From Lentisphaerae bacterium ADurb.Bin242 (lineage in GTDB: Bacteria; Verrucomicrobiota; Lentisphaeria; Victivallales; UBA1829): a stretch of 49,467 bases of DNA. Position 1 is the first letter of the stretch. The number at the start of each line of letters is the position of its first letter. Under the pieces are notes generated by a model, which was given only the letters and a program-made list of their open reading frames with translations, did no database searches and was not told the DNA's origin. Position numbers and translations under genes: made by a program. Shown here piece by piece: positions 1 to 8,133 of the stretch. The stretch spans positions 1 to 49,467 of the forward strand of contig MWCA01000039.1 in assembly GCA_002069785.1 (NCBI GenBank), in the 5' to 3' direction.

Positions 1-131
1 CGTTCGCGCGCATTGAATTTGCGGAGCCCGCCATAGACGGCGTCCGCCCCGGCGTCGAAGGCGGCCAGGGCGGCGGCGGGATTGCCCGCGGGAGCGAGAA
101 GTTCGATTTTGCGAAGAAGGTTCGGCGTCAC
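1..131 (-). CDS. Peptidase U32 family protein, N-terminal part (cut by window edge)
   Basis: Only the first 43 codons lie in the window. Read on the minus strand from a GTG at 131 they give a protein starting VTPNLLRKIELLAPAGN, followed by an alanine-rich helix and GADAVYGGLRKFNAR. The pair 'ELLAPAGN' and 'GADAVYxG...FNAR' is the N-terminal signature of the U32 family, whose members include RlhA/YegQ-type RNA-modification proteins and collagenase-like proteins. An AGGAAA ribosome binding site precedes the GTG by about 6 nt. It is divergent from the lipoprotein permease gene. The subtype cannot be decided from this fragment. Confidence 0.82.
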   Translation of the reverse strand, partial: MTPNLLRKIELLAPAGNPAAALAAFDAGADAVYGGLRKFNARE

Positions 132-248
132 TGGAATTTCCTGTTTTCCGGTAATATATCACCTTTTTTTGAAAAATAACATGTTCCGGGGATGAAAAAA
201 AAGGGAAAGCGTGATACATTTCCGGATTCAGAAACAACCGGAGACAAA

Positions 249-1532
249 ATGAACATACGGGCGGAACTGTTTCTCGCATGGAAATATTTCAAACCGAAAC
301 GGAATGCGGTGTCGATCATCACGCTGATTTCGGTGATCGGGGTGGCGCTCGGCGTCGCCGTGCTGATCGTCGTGCTGGCGGTGATGACGGGATTCTCGGA
401 CAAGATGCGCGAAAAACTGCTGGATACTACATCGCATGCGCAAATCCGCTCCAAATACAGCGGTGTGGTGATCCGCAATCCGGAAGCGGTCGTGGAAATG
501 GTGAAGAAGGCCGGAGGCGAAGCCATGCCGGTCATCATCTCGCCGGTGCTTCTCCAGAAGGAGGACGACTTTGTGCCGAAGGTGGTCATCGGGTTCGATC
601 CCGCGCGGAAGGTCGACCACCTCAAGCTCTCCGAAGTGGTCCGGATCGGAAAAGCGGACCTGAAACGGGGGGAAGTCGTCGTCAGCTACATCATCGCCCG
701 CGACCTTGGGCTGAGCGTCGGACAGAAACTGCTGATCCACTCGCCGACCAACCTTGCCAAGCTGGTCAAACGCGGCAAGAACGGCAGGCTCGAAGTCTCG
801 AAAAATCTGGAAATGTATCTTCCCTCCGAATACCGGATCGAAGGCATTTCCTGTTTCAACAAGTACGACTTCGACCGCGATTTCCTGTTCATGAACATCA
901 GCGACGTGGCCGATCTGCTGGATCTGGACTACGGCGCGGCCTCCGCCGTGTATGTGTGGACGCCGGACCCCTTCCACATGGACGAATTCCTGTCCCGTGT
1001 CCGGAGCGAACTTGCCCGAAACGCCCCGTTCTGCTTCATCGAATCCTGGCAGGAGATCAACAAGCGCCTCCTCGGGGTGCTTCAAGTCGAAAAAAACATG
1101 CAGTTCTTCCTGCTGGTCTTCATCGTGCTGGTCGCCGCGTTCAGCATCACCAACACCCTGATCACGACCGTCATCCAGAAGACCAAGGAGATCGGTTTGC
1201 TCAAGGCGATGGGGGCGGGGTCCGGCACGGTCATGCGGATCTTCATCCTCCAGGGCTTTTTCGTGGGGGTGATCGGGACCGTTTCGGGGATCGTCCTCGG
1301 CGCGCTGGTGGTCAAATACCGCATGGCGATCCTTCTGACGATGCGTACGATCACCGGACAGGAGATCTTCCCGCCTGAAATCTACTATTTCAACGAACTT
1401 CCCGCCCGGATCATTCTGACGGACATTTTCTGGATCGGGATCATTTCCGTTCTGCTTTGCACCTTCGGCGGCGTGATCCCGGCCTTGCGTGCGGCAAAAC
1501 TGGACCCGTCGAAGGCGCTGCGCTATGAATAA
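249..1532 (+). CDS. lolE: Lipoprotein-releasing ABC transporter permease, LolC/LolE family
   Basis: The protein has 427 residues and is the inner-membrane part of a complex that extracts lipoproteins for transfer to the outer membrane. It starts MNIRAELFLAWKYFKPKRN, the usual LolC/E opening. One membrane helix lies at about residues 20-45, a periplasmic domain of about 230 residues follows, and three C-terminal helices lie at roughly 285-305, 335-355 and 390-412 (FtsX-type permease domain). It ends in a typical R-A-A-x-x-D-P-x-x-A-L-R motif. The start at 249 is preferred over an in-frame ATG at 192 because GGAG sits just upstream and the family begins here. The end overlaps the ATPase gene by 8 nt. 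Only one permease gene is present, so it probably acts as a homodimer; the C or E label is arbitrary. Confidence 0.9.
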   Translation: MNIRAELFLAWKYFKPKRNAVSIITLISVIGVALGVAVLIVVLAVMTGFSDKMREKLLDTTSHAQIRSKYSGVVIRNPEAVVEMVKKAGGEAMPVIISPVLLQKEDDFVPKVVIGFDPARKVDHLKLSEVVRIGKADLKRGEVVVSYIIARDLGLSVGQKLLIHSPTNLAKLVKRGKNGRLEVSKNLEMYLPSEYRIEGISCFNKYDFDRDFLFMNISDVADLLDLDYGAASAVYVWTPDPFHMDEFLSRVRSELARNAPFCFIESWQEINKRLLGVLQVEKNMQFFLLVFIVLVAAFSITNTLITTVIQKTKEIGLLKAMGAGSGTVMRIFILQGFFVGVIGTVSGIVLGALVVKYRMAILLTMRTITGQEIFPPEIYYFNELPARIILTDIFWIGIISVLLCTFGGVIPALRAAKLDPSKALRYE

Positions 1533-2226
1533 CGGCAACATCGAACACATCCCCTTTCTGAAGGCCGAGGGAATCGCCAAAAGCTTCCAGGTCGGAGCCA
1601 CCCTCGTGGAGGTCCTGAAAAACGTCACGCTTTCAGTCGGACGGGCCGAATGGGTGGCGCTCGTCGGAGCGTCCGGCAGCGGGAAAACCACCCTGCTGGA
1701 CATCGTCGGGACGATCTCGCGTCCGGACAAAGGCTCCCTCACGATCGACGGCCACGACATCGCCGCGTTCTCCGCACGGGAGACCGTGGCGTTCCGGCGC
1801 CGCCATATCGGGTTTGTTTTTCAGGCTTATCACATGCTGCCCGAACTCAACATCTGCGAGAATGTGATGCTTCCGGCCATGCTGGAACATTTCTCCAGGA
1901 ACGACGCCCGGAAAAAAGCGCTCGAACTGTTGGACCGCGTGGGACTCTCCCACCGGGTCGGACATCGCGCAAACGAACTCTCCGGCGGAGAGCAGCAACG
2001 GGCGGCCATTGCGCGTTCCCTCATCAATTCGCCGGAGCTTCTGCTGGCGGACGAGCCGACGGGCAACCTGGATTCCGTCACGGGCGCAGGAATCCTGGAC
2101 CTTTTCCGGAAGATCCATACCGAGGCGAAAACCACAATCGTCATGGTCACGCACGACCGCAACGTGGCCGCGCTGGCCGACCGCTCCGTCGAACTGAAAG
2201 ACGGTTTTCTCGTTTCCGGCTGTTGA
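1525..2226 (+). CDS. lolD: Lipoprotein-releasing ABC transporter ATP-binding protein LolD
   Basis: This 233-residue ATPase of the MacB/LolD class powers the preceding permease. Visible motifs are Walker A GASGSGKT at about residues 45-52, the Q-loop with GFVFQAYHMLPELN, the signature LSGGEQQR, Walker B LLLADEPTGNLD and the switch histidine in VMVTHD. The 'GFVFQxxxLLPxL' and 'DEPTGNLD' strings are characteristic of the LolD/FtsE branch. Its ATG lies inside the end of the permease gene (8-nt overlap), so the two are translationally coupled. Full length for the family. Confidence 0.93.
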   Translation: MNNGNIEHIPFLKAEGIAKSFQVGATLVEVLKNVTLSVGRAEWVALVGASGSGKTTLLDIVGTISRPDKGSLTIDGHDIAAFSARETVAFRRRHIGFVFQAYHMLPELNICENVMLPAMLEHFSRNDARKKALELLDRVGLSHRVGHRANELSGGEQQRAAIARSLINSPELLLADEPTGNLDSVTGAGILDLFRKIHTEAKTTIVMVTHDRNVAALADRSVELKDGFLVSGC

Positions 2227-2251
2227 CAATCCGCCTTTCCGGTGTTACAGT
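2223..2251 (+). promoter_or_regulatory. Promoter of the Gfo/Idh oxidoreductase gene
   Basis: TTGACA (2223-2228), a 17-nt spacer and TACAGT (2246-2251) match the sigma70-type consensus well. The -35 box overlaps the lolD stop codon, so the downstream gene can be transcribed separately from lolED. Confidence 0.6.
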
Positions 2252-2315
2252 GATGTTCCGAATATAGGAAATCTTGAACCATATTCAACGAAACGACAAC
2301 TTGGGAGACTCCAAA

Positions 2316-3407
2316 ATGGCACCTTTGAAATTCGGACTGATCGGCTGCGGAAGGATCGCGGAAGCCAACCACATCCCGGAAATCCTTTCCCTCGGGAAAA
2401 AAGCGGTCGTGACGGCCATGTTCGACACCCAGAAAGGCAAGGCCGAAGCGCTCGCCGGAAAATTCAAGCTGACGCCGAAATTCTGCAAGACGCTGGACGA
2501 GCTTCTGGCGTCCGACATCGACGCGGTCATGATCGCCACCCCGAACGTGTATCACTGTGAACAGACCCTCGCCGCGCTGAACGCCGGAAAGCATGTCCTC
2601 GTGGAAAAGCCGATGGCCTCTTCCCTCGAGGAAGCCGACAAGATGATCGACCTCGCCGCAAAAAAGGGCCTTGTCCTCCAGGTCAACCAGTCGCTTCGCT
2701 ACCACGCGCCCTACAAGAAAATCAAGGAACTCATTGACGGAGGCGTCATCGGCAAGCCTCTTCACGCCCGCTGTCTCCGCGCCTCCAACGCCAGCCCGGA
2801 CGTCAACTGGTCGCCCGGCGCCACATGGTTCGTCCAGAAGAAATACAAGGGAAGCCTGGTCACGGACATCGCAGTCCACATGGCCGACGCCCTCTACTGG
2901 TTCTTCGGCCCCGTCGAGGGCATCATGGCCAAGACCCGCTGTCTCTCGCACGAAGTGCCGGACAACGTGGTGGCCCTCTTCACCTTCCAAAACGGAGCCT
3001 CGGCCGTGCTCGAACTGAGCTGGACTTTCCCGAAGAGCAGCTCCGCTTTCGAGATCTACGGCGAAGACGGCTACATCTCGATCGGAACCGAAGGCATCGA
3101 AATCTGGAAGAAGGGAGTGGAAAAACCGCGCCTCGTCCAATACGCCTCCATCAAAAAAGTCCCCAATTCCCATGCGGAGTTCATCAAGGCGGTTGCGGAA
3201 GGCGGCAAATACCACTGGAAGTTCGGGCGCGGCGCCCTCGCGCTCTGCATGGCGATCCTGGAATCCAGCAGCCGGAAGGAATCCGTGGTTCCGAAGTTCC
3301 GGGCGGTCCCGGAAGCGTCCGGACCGAAAAAGGAAGCCGCGAAAAAGGCGCCGGCGAAAAAAGCCGGAGCGAAGCCGTCCGGAAAGACCGCCGCGAAAAA
3401 GAAATGA
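2316..3407 (+). CDS. Gfo/Idh/MocA family oxidoreductase with lysine-rich C-terminal tail
   Basis: The 363-residue protein is a predicted NAD(P)-dependent sugar or polyol dehydrogenase. The N-terminal Rossmann motif LIGCGRIAEANH is at about residues 7-18. The family EKP motif (VLVEKPMA) is at about 97-104, and the C-terminal alpha/beta substrate domain follows. The start at 2316 is chosen because GGGAG lies about 8 nt upstream; an in-frame ATG at 2274 has no good site. The last 30 residues are odd: a low-complexity K/A/P tail (AAKKAPAKKAGAKPSGK) like that of histone H1-type or DNA-binding proteins, not part of the catalytic fold. The substrate is unknown, and no sugar cluster surrounds it. It has its own promoter and a strong terminator. 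Confidence 0.85.
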   Translation: MAPLKFGLIGCGRIAEANHIPEILSLGKKAVVTAMFDTQKGKAEALAGKFKLTPKFCKTLDELLASDIDAVMIATPNVYHCEQTLAALNAGKHVLVEKPMASSLEEADKMIDLAAKKGLVLQVNQSLRYHAPYKKIKELIDGGVIGKPLHARCLRASNASPDVNWSPGATWFVQKKYKGSLVTDIAVHMADALYWFFGPVEGIMAKTRCLSHEVPDNVVALFTFQNGASAVLELSWTFPKSSSAFEIYGEDGYISIGTEGIEIWKKGVEKPRLVQYASIKKVPNSHAEFIKAVAEGGKYHWKFGRGALALCMAILESSSRKESVVPKFRAVPEASGPKKEAAKKAPAKKAGAKPSGKTAAKKK

Positions 3408-3425
3408 CCTTCGGCCGAACCCATG

Positions 3426-3465
3426 AAAAAGACTTTCCGGTCCTCTTCCGGGAGGTCTTTTTTTT
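3426..3465 (+). terminator. Intrinsic terminator after the oxidoreductase gene
   Basis: A long hairpin: AAAAAGACTTTCCGG (3426-3440) pairs with CCGGGAGGTCTTTTT (3448-3462) around a 7-nt loop. Its right arm runs into a T tract ending at 3465. All pairs are Watson-Crick or G-T. Confidence 0.85.
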
Positions 3466-3501
3466 CAGGGCATTTTTTTGGACTTTTATTTTCGAGCCCG
3501 C

Positions 3502-3530
3502 TTGACTTTGGCGAAGACCCCGCTTATTGT
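3502..3530 (+). promoter_or_regulatory. Promoter of the small lipoprotein gene
   Basis: TTGACT (3502-3507), 17-nt spacer, TATTGT (3525-3530). It stands about 40 nt before the start codon, in the gap after the terminator. Confidence 0.55.
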
Positions 3531-3571
3531 AACAGGCTATTGAAGTCACCCATTTTACGGAGCATGCAAAA

Positions 3572-4120
3572 ATGAAAATCCATTCAATCTTCCCTTCTGT
3601 TGCGGTCGCGCTCACGGCGGTTTTCCTGATGGGGGCCTCCTCCTGTGAAAAGTTCATGGAAAACCCGGAAAAATATATCACGGAGGAAAGCGACAAAACC
3701 CCGCGCTATGTCATCACTATCCATGATATTGTCAAATACAAACGCGCGGACATTCTGGAGATGGATGTGGATTCCTTCTTCGGCGGGACCGTGTGCATCA
3801 ACAAAAACGCCCGGCTGCACTCCAGGGACATCATGAAAGTCGAACTGGTCCCGCGTCCGAACAACCGCGAATTCTTCGACCTGAAACTCACGCTCTCCCC
3901 GCGCGGACAGAAAATATGGAGCACCTTCGCCATTTCCAACGCGGACAGCGACAAGCTGGCTTTCCTGATCGACGGCATGTATTACCGTTCCTTCACCCCG
4001 GTTTTCCTTACCGAGCCGGAAGTGAAGGACGTGGTTTTGCAAGGGCCTTTCGATCCCGCCACGGCCAAAGGAATCACGATCAACGCCGAGCGGAATTACA
4101 AGATCTACAACAACCAGTAA
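3572..4120 (+). CDS. Small predicted lipoprotein of unknown function
   Basis: 182 residues. The N-terminus is a type II signal peptide: positive start (MKIH), hydrophobic stretch, then MGASSC with Cys25 as the likely lipidated residue. The mature part is hydrophilic and rich in beta-type segments; I recognise no family. An ACGGAG site lies about 8 nt before the ATG. It has its own promoter and no co-directional neighbour. The next gene is convergent, and a 10-bp inverted repeat lies between them. Being exported by the route served by LolDE is consistent with its position but is not proof of a link. Confidence 0.72.
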   Translation: MKIHSIFPSVAVALTAVFLMGASSCEKFMENPEKYITEESDKTPRYVITIHDIVKYKRADILEMDVDSFFGGTVCINKNARLHSRDIMKVELVPRPNNREFFDLKLTLSPRGQKIWSTFAISNADSDKLAFLIDGMYYRSFTPVFLTEPEVKDVVLQGPFDPATAKGITINAERNYKIYNNQ

Positions 4121-4162
4121 TTTCACGATCCGCAACGTATCTTCCTGCGGACCGCCGCCTCG

Positions 4163-4196
4163 TTCCGGGCGGGGCGCCCTCTGTTTCCGCCCGGAA
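4163..4196. terminator. Perfect 10-bp inverted repeat between convergent genes
   Basis: TTCCGGGCGG (4163-4172) and CCGCCCGGAA (4187-4196) form a 10-bp stem with a 14-nt loop. It sits between the convergent lipoprotein and activase genes. No T tract follows on either strand, so it is not a classic intrinsic terminator. It may be an RNA-end-stabilising or Rho-assisted stem. Confidence 0.4.
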
Positions 4197-4255
4197 TATC
4201 CCGGGCCCCGGGTTTCGGAATTTTCTTCTTTCCCGGCATGCGCATGGGCCGCAAG

Positions 4256-5002
4256 CTACTTCAAAATCCGCCACGGCACCGCCGGACGGAACCAGGACGG
4301 AACCTTTCCCTTCGCCCGGACATCGAAACCCGGATCGAAGATGCGGCCGCAGGCGGCATATTTCGCCCCCGCCAACGGATTCGACGGCAGAAAATCGATC
4401 CGCTTGAGATGCCGCAGGGTCCCGGATAACCGCATGAGCCCGCGCAGATTTTCCTCCGTGTCCGTCACCCGGGCCAAAAGCGGCATCCGGAAACAGTAGG
4501 GAGTCTCGCCGCATTCATCCAACATACGCAGGTTTTTCAGCGCGGACAAAGAACTTTGCCCGGTCCATTCCCCGGCACGGAGGGGGTGGAGGATTTTCAG
4601 GCCGAAATGCACGAAGTCGACCTTTGCGGCCAAACGCAGGAACGCCTCCGTTTCACCAACGCCGGAAGTCTCCAGAATCGTATGGAGTCCGTTCAAACGG
4701 TCCAGCACGGCCGACAGGAATCCGGGCTGCTGCAAGGGCTCCCCTCCCGAAAAGGTGACGCCGCCCGAACGCAAAAGGGCTTTCATGCCGTTCAAATAGT
4801 CCGCCAGTTCCTCCGCTTCCCAGACCGTGCCGGCCAGCCGTTCCCCGACAGGAAAGCGCAGCCTTTCCGGCTCGCTCCGCTGTCCTTCCGGCGAATGGCA
4901 CCAGCGGCAACGAAGCGGGCATCCTTTCAGAAAAACCGTAATCCGCAGTCCGGGTCCGTCATGAACGGTTCCTTCCCCGATATCGAACAGAATCCCTTTC
5001 AT
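4256..5002 (-). CDS. Glycyl-radical enzyme activating protein (radical SAM)
   Basis: 248 residues. The cluster motif C-x3-C-x2-C is seen in GCPLRCRWCHSPEG at about residues 28-41, with the family opening FDIGEGTVHDGPGLR before it and SGGEPL later. These proteins reduce SAM to make the 5'-deoxyadenosyl radical that places a radical on the backbone Gly of a partner enzyme. Many relatives carry a ferredoxin-like insert with two extra 4Fe-4S clusters after the CxxxCxxC. Here the sequence runs straight on to the SGGEP region with no such Cys pairs, so it is the compact form, like pyruvate formate-lyase activase. It follows the enzyme gene after only 6 nt. Confidence 0.9.
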   Translation of the reverse strand: MKGILFDIGEGTVHDGPGLRITVFLKGCPLRCRWCHSPEGQRSEPERLRFPVGERLAGTVWEAEELADYLNGMKALLRSGGVTFSGGEPLQQPGFLSAVLDRLNGLHTILETSGVGETEAFLRLAAKVDFVHFGLKILHPLRAGEWTGQSSLSALKNLRMLDECGETPYCFRMPLLARVTDTEENLRGLMRLSGTLRHLKRIDFLPSNPLAGAKYAACGRIFDPGFDVRAKGKVPSWFRPAVPWRILK

Positions 5003-5008
5003 CGGCCA

Positions 5009-7036
5009 TTACCCCGCATACGCCTGACGCCCGATGATCTGATCCTGATACATTTTGTCCAATTCGACGAAATACCCGCTCCATCCCCAGACCCGGACAA
5101 TCCGGTCGCGATGGTTTTCCGGATGCTTCTGCGCCTCGCGCAAAAGTTCCGGATCGAGCGTATTGATCTGGAGCTGCTGACATCCGGCCTCGACGAACGC
5201 CCGGATGATCTGCGCCGTCTTGAGAAGCGCGTCTTCCGAATGGAAATAGGACGGCGACAATTCCAGGGTAATCGGGCCTCCGTTGCAGAGTTTCCGGTAG
5301 TCAAGCCGTCCATAGGTCCGCAGGATGCTGAGAATCCCCCGCGCACGCACTCCGGGTGCGGGCGACAGACTGGAACTGATGTATTCCCCGTCGCGGCGGC
5401 CGTCGGCGGTCGCCCGGAGCCGGTCCGGCCGGGACATTTGAGTCATGAGCGCGTAGTTCTGGGCGGACCCGGTTCCCGGCCGGATTCTTCCGCCCCGTCC
5501 GCAATCCCGGATTTCCCCCAGCACTCCGGCAAAAGCGTTGAAGACAAATTGCAGATACCGGTTGCTTTCGGAATCGTTGTTTCCCGTTTTCGGAGAATGG
5601 TTTTTCAAAAGGTCACGGATGTCGTCATATCCCTCGTAATTCCGTTCCAGCGCGTCGAGCAATGCGGCCGGAGCAATTTTTTTCTCGTCATAGACCCATT
5701 TTCTGACCGCCGCGAGCGAGTCCGCGGCGGTGGAAGAACCGCAGCCGTGACAACCGCAATGGTAATGGTCCCCTCCTCCGGCGTTCAAATCCTTCCCCCG
5801 TTCGAGGCATTGGCCGCTGAAGGCGGAGAACAGCGGATTCGGAAAAAAGGTTTCGGGCCGGGAAAAATCCGGCAGCCGCTTCCGGATTTCCGGGGCGATT
5901 TGCTCGAGGAGTTCTTCGAAAGACTCCCCCTTTTCCAAGGCGCTCCGAATGGCGCAGTCGACCGCCAGCGGCAGATTTACCGACATCCGGTTCGGAATGT
6001 CGCGTCCGTTCTTCACGACGAATTCCCAGCAGGCGGCCACCGTATAATCGCGGGCGTCTTCGACAGGATACCCGAATTCGCAAAGTCCCGGGATCACCGC
6101 TTCGTCGTTGCAATACTGGGGAAAACCGAGGCCGCGCCCGGTCAATCCGGCGCCGGCGACAAGCAGCTCCCCGGGGGTTCGGGAATCCACGCGCAGATTG
6201 ATCTTCGGGTTGATCATGGAGACGTCGAAGGCGGCTTCCAGAACCAGTTTTGTCAACTCGTTGCAGGCATTTTCGCCGGAGCGTCCGCAGCCTCCGAGCA
6301 TCACGGATTCGCCGTCGTCGCCGAGTTGGACCATGCCGTACAGATCACTGTCCCGGTTCAGCATCAGAAAAAATTCGGACAGCAGTTCGAGCGCTTCGTT
6401 CCGGCTGATTCCGTCGGCTTCCGGGTCGTTCCGGAAATAGGGGGCAAGATACTGGTCCAGGCGGCCGAAACCCAGCAGCGTCACCCCCGTCAAATGCAGC
6501 ATGGAGAAAAAGAAGAAGACCGATTGAAGGGCCTCCCGGAGATTTTCCGCCGGATAAAACGGAACTTTCCGAAGCAGCCGGGCGCCTTCGGAGTCCCCCG
6601 CCTTCTCCGCGGCTTCGGCATAACGTCCGGAAAGAACGGCTGCCGTTTCGAGCATTTCGACCGTGCTTTCGAAATAGTCGCGTTCCGTGCTTCCTTTTCT
6701 GCATCCGGAGAGCTTTGCGCGGGCCGTCCGCAGACGCCCGGAAAGCCCCTCCCGGAGCAGGATTTCCCAGTCCGGGGAAAGGTTTTCGATCCGTTTCCCC
6801 GGACCCGGAGGGACTTTGCCGTCCACCGTGCGGGTGAAGAAAAAGCGGTCGCCCGGAAGGATGACCGGCGTCTCCAGTTCGGCATATCTCCGAAACGAAC
6901 GGGCGCAAGCCCGATACGGAGAAAGATTTCTGTAATCTTCCTCCACAAGCTCCGGCGGAAGATGGTGTATCCGGAACGGACGGTATTCCCCGCAGCGTGT
7001 CTTCCGGCGCATTTCACAGAGGCGTTTTGAAAGCAT
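5009..7036 (-). CDS. Glycyl-radical enzyme of unassigned substrate (pyruvate formate-lyase superfamily)
   Basis: 675 residues, shorter than the 750-850 common in this superfamily. The C-terminal radical loop is RVWGWSGYF, with Gly651 as the predicted radical site. The predicted thiyl cysteine is Cys336 in AACWEF, followed two residues later by Glu338. The C-x-E arrangement is that of the eliminases (glycerol/diol dehydratases, CutC) rather than the Cys-Cys pair of pyruvate formate-lyase. A striking HYHCGCHGCGSS segment (Cys427, Cys429, Cys432) may bind metal. ATADGR and SLSPAPG before the C-terminus are typical superfamily segments. AGGAAAGGG precedes the ATG. It is in an operon with its activase and divergent from an AraC regulator. 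Substrate unknown; no microcompartment or kinase genes adjoin it. Confidence 0.88.
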   Translation of the reverse strand: MLSKRLCEMRRKTRCGEYRPFRIHHLPPELVEEDYRNLSPYRACARSFRRYAELETPVILPGDRFFFTRTVDGKVPPGPGKRIENLSPDWEILLREGLSGRLRTARAKLSGCRKGSTERDYFESTVEMLETAAVLSGRYAEAAEKAGDSEGARLLRKVPFYPAENLREALQSVFFFFSMLHLTGVTLLGFGRLDQYLAPYFRNDPEADGISRNEALELLSEFFLMLNRDSDLYGMVQLGDDGESVMLGGCGRSGENACNELTKLVLEAAFDVSMINPKINLRVDSRTPGELLVAGAGLTGRGLGFPQYCNDEAVIPGLCEFGYPVEDARDYTVAACWEFVVKNGRDIPNRMSVNLPLAVDCAIRSALEKGESFEELLEQIAPEIRKRLPDFSRPETFFPNPLFSAFSGQCLERGKDLNAGGGDHYHCGCHGCGSSTAADSLAAVRKWVYDEKKIAPAALLDALERNYEGYDDIRDLLKNHSPKTGNNDSESNRYLQFVFNAFAGVLGEIRDCGRGGRIRPGTGSAQNYALMTQMSRPDRLRATADGRRDGEYISSSLSPAPGVRARGILSILRTYGRLDYRKLCNGGPITLELSPSYFHSEDALLKTAQIIRAFVEAGCQQLQINTLDPELLREAQKHPENHRDRIVRVWGWSGYFVELDKMYQDQIIGRQAYAG

Positions 7037-7061
7037 ATCTCATCCCTTTCCTGTGGTGTTC

Positions 7062-7116
7062 TGTCCAGCCAATATAGAACAATCCTCCTGAAAAGACAAG
7101 GGGAACCGACTGGACA
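7062..7116. promoter_or_regulatory. Inverted repeat bracketing the glycyl-radical operon promoter (candidate regulator site)
   Basis: TGTCCAG (7062-7068) and CTGGACA (7110-7116) are perfect inverted copies 48 bp apart centre to centre. One lies just downstream of the -10 and the other upstream of the -35 of the minus-strand promoter. They are candidate half-sites for the divergent AraC-family protein. Confidence 0.4.
7071..7099 (-). promoter_or_regulatory. Promoter of the glycyl-radical enzyme operon
   Basis: On the minus strand: TTGTCT (7099-7094), 17-nt spacer, TATATT (7076-7071). The -35 is imperfect, as expected for an activator-dependent promoter. Confidence 0.5.
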
Positions 7117-7166
7117 AACGAATCTAAAAACAGCATAATCCGACTGTTCTTTTCCGGAAGAGATAT

Positions 7167-7194
7167 TTGACTTCCGCCGATTCCGCCGTATAGT
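7167..7194 (+). promoter_or_regulatory. Promoter of the AraC regulator gene
   Basis: TTGACT (7167-7172), 16-nt spacer, TATAGT (7189-7194), about 30 nt before the start codon. Confidence 0.6.
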
Positions 7195-7223
7195 ATTGAA
7201 CGAATCAACCGGAAAGGTCCGTC

Positions 7224-8018
7224 ATGGAAAAACAACCTCCGCAGGTCACTTACGCCGGGTATTACCATTCTACGCCCGAACAGTCTTCCCGGTTGTCCTG
7301 GCACTCGCACAAATGCCCGGAACTCGTCCTGATCACCGACGGATGCAACCGCACTTTGTTTCCGGGGGGAATCGAGTTTCAGTGTCCGAAAGGAACCCTG
7401 ATCGTCACTCCGGCGGAAATCATGCACAAACAGATCGATACGCCCCGTTCGGAGGTATTGTATGCCGGATTCATTCCGGGCGGCGGCGAATTCGACGCGT
7501 CGCTGCGGATTCTGAATCTCGCCGAAGATCCGTACCCGGAAGTGTGGCTGAATCAAATCCGGGAGCTCTTTTTTTCCGGGGAAGGACTGGAAGAAGCCAA
7601 TCTCCTGATGGAAGCATTGCTCGCGCATTTGAAGCGCAGGGAAGGAGGCATCCACCGGAAACAGTTCCGTCACCCCGCGGTGGAAACGGCGGTGAAATAC
7701 CTGGATGGGCACCTCACACGGAAGCTTTCGCTTCGGGACATCGCGCGGACCAGCGGAATCAGCCCTTCAAGACTGAACTTTCTTTTCCGGCAGGAACTTT
7801 CCGTAAGTGTGATGCAGTGCCTGACTTTCAAACGGATGTTTCTGGCCCGCCGGCTGCTGGCCGATCCAATGAAGACCGTCGCGGAGGCTGGCGGGCTTTC
7901 CGGCTATCCGGACCCGAATTATTTCACCCGCATGTTCCGCAAAGTACACGGATGCACTCCCCTTCATTTCCGGAAACATCTGCCGGAATCCCTCGCGGGG
8001 TTCTCCTGGCGGGGCTGA
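7224..8018 (+). CDS. AraC family transcriptional regulator, divergent from the glycyl-radical enzyme
   Basis: 264 residues. The N-terminal ~140 residues look like a cupin-type sensor domain: the opening has a short His-containing stretch (LSWHSHKCPELVLI), and a V-T-P-A-E-I-M-H segment follows. The C-terminal ~100 residues carry the double helix-turn-helix: LSLRDIARTSGISPSRLNFLFR, then VAEAGGLSGYPDPNYFTRMFRK. A GGAAAGG site lies about 8 nt before the ATG. Position suggests it controls the glycyl-radical operon in response to that enzyme's substrate. No substrate can be read from the sequence. Confidence 0.88.
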   Translation: MEKQPPQVTYAGYYHSTPEQSSRLSWHSHKCPELVLITDGCNRTLFPGGIEFQCPKGTLIVTPAEIMHKQIDTPRSEVLYAGFIPGGGEFDASLRILNLAEDPYPEVWLNQIRELFFSGEGLEEANLLMEALLAHLKRREGGIHRKQFRHPAVETAVKYLDGHLTRKLSLRDIARTSGISPSRLNFLFRQELSVSVMQCLTFKRMFLARRLLADPMKTVAEAGGLSGYPDPNYFTRMFRKVHGCTPLHFRKHLPESLAGFSWRG

Positions 8019-8133
8019 CGCCGATGGACCGCCGTCCTTCAACGGGGATGGGTTCCGGCCTGAACCGGCAAAGAGACAAAAAAACATCGCGGCGGCATAC
8101 AAAATGATGCAGGACGGGAAAGAAGTTGGAAAA

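Noticed and set aside
228..1760. 510-codon minus-strand frame over the permease and ATPase genes
   Set aside because: Antisense shadow with His/Asp-rich composition, no ribosome binding site and no domain.
4556..7030. 824-codon open frame on the plus strand over the glycyl-radical genes
   Set aside because: It is antisense to two genes with complete catalytic motifs; its translation is low-complexity and has no recognisable domain. High GC keeps the opposite frame open.
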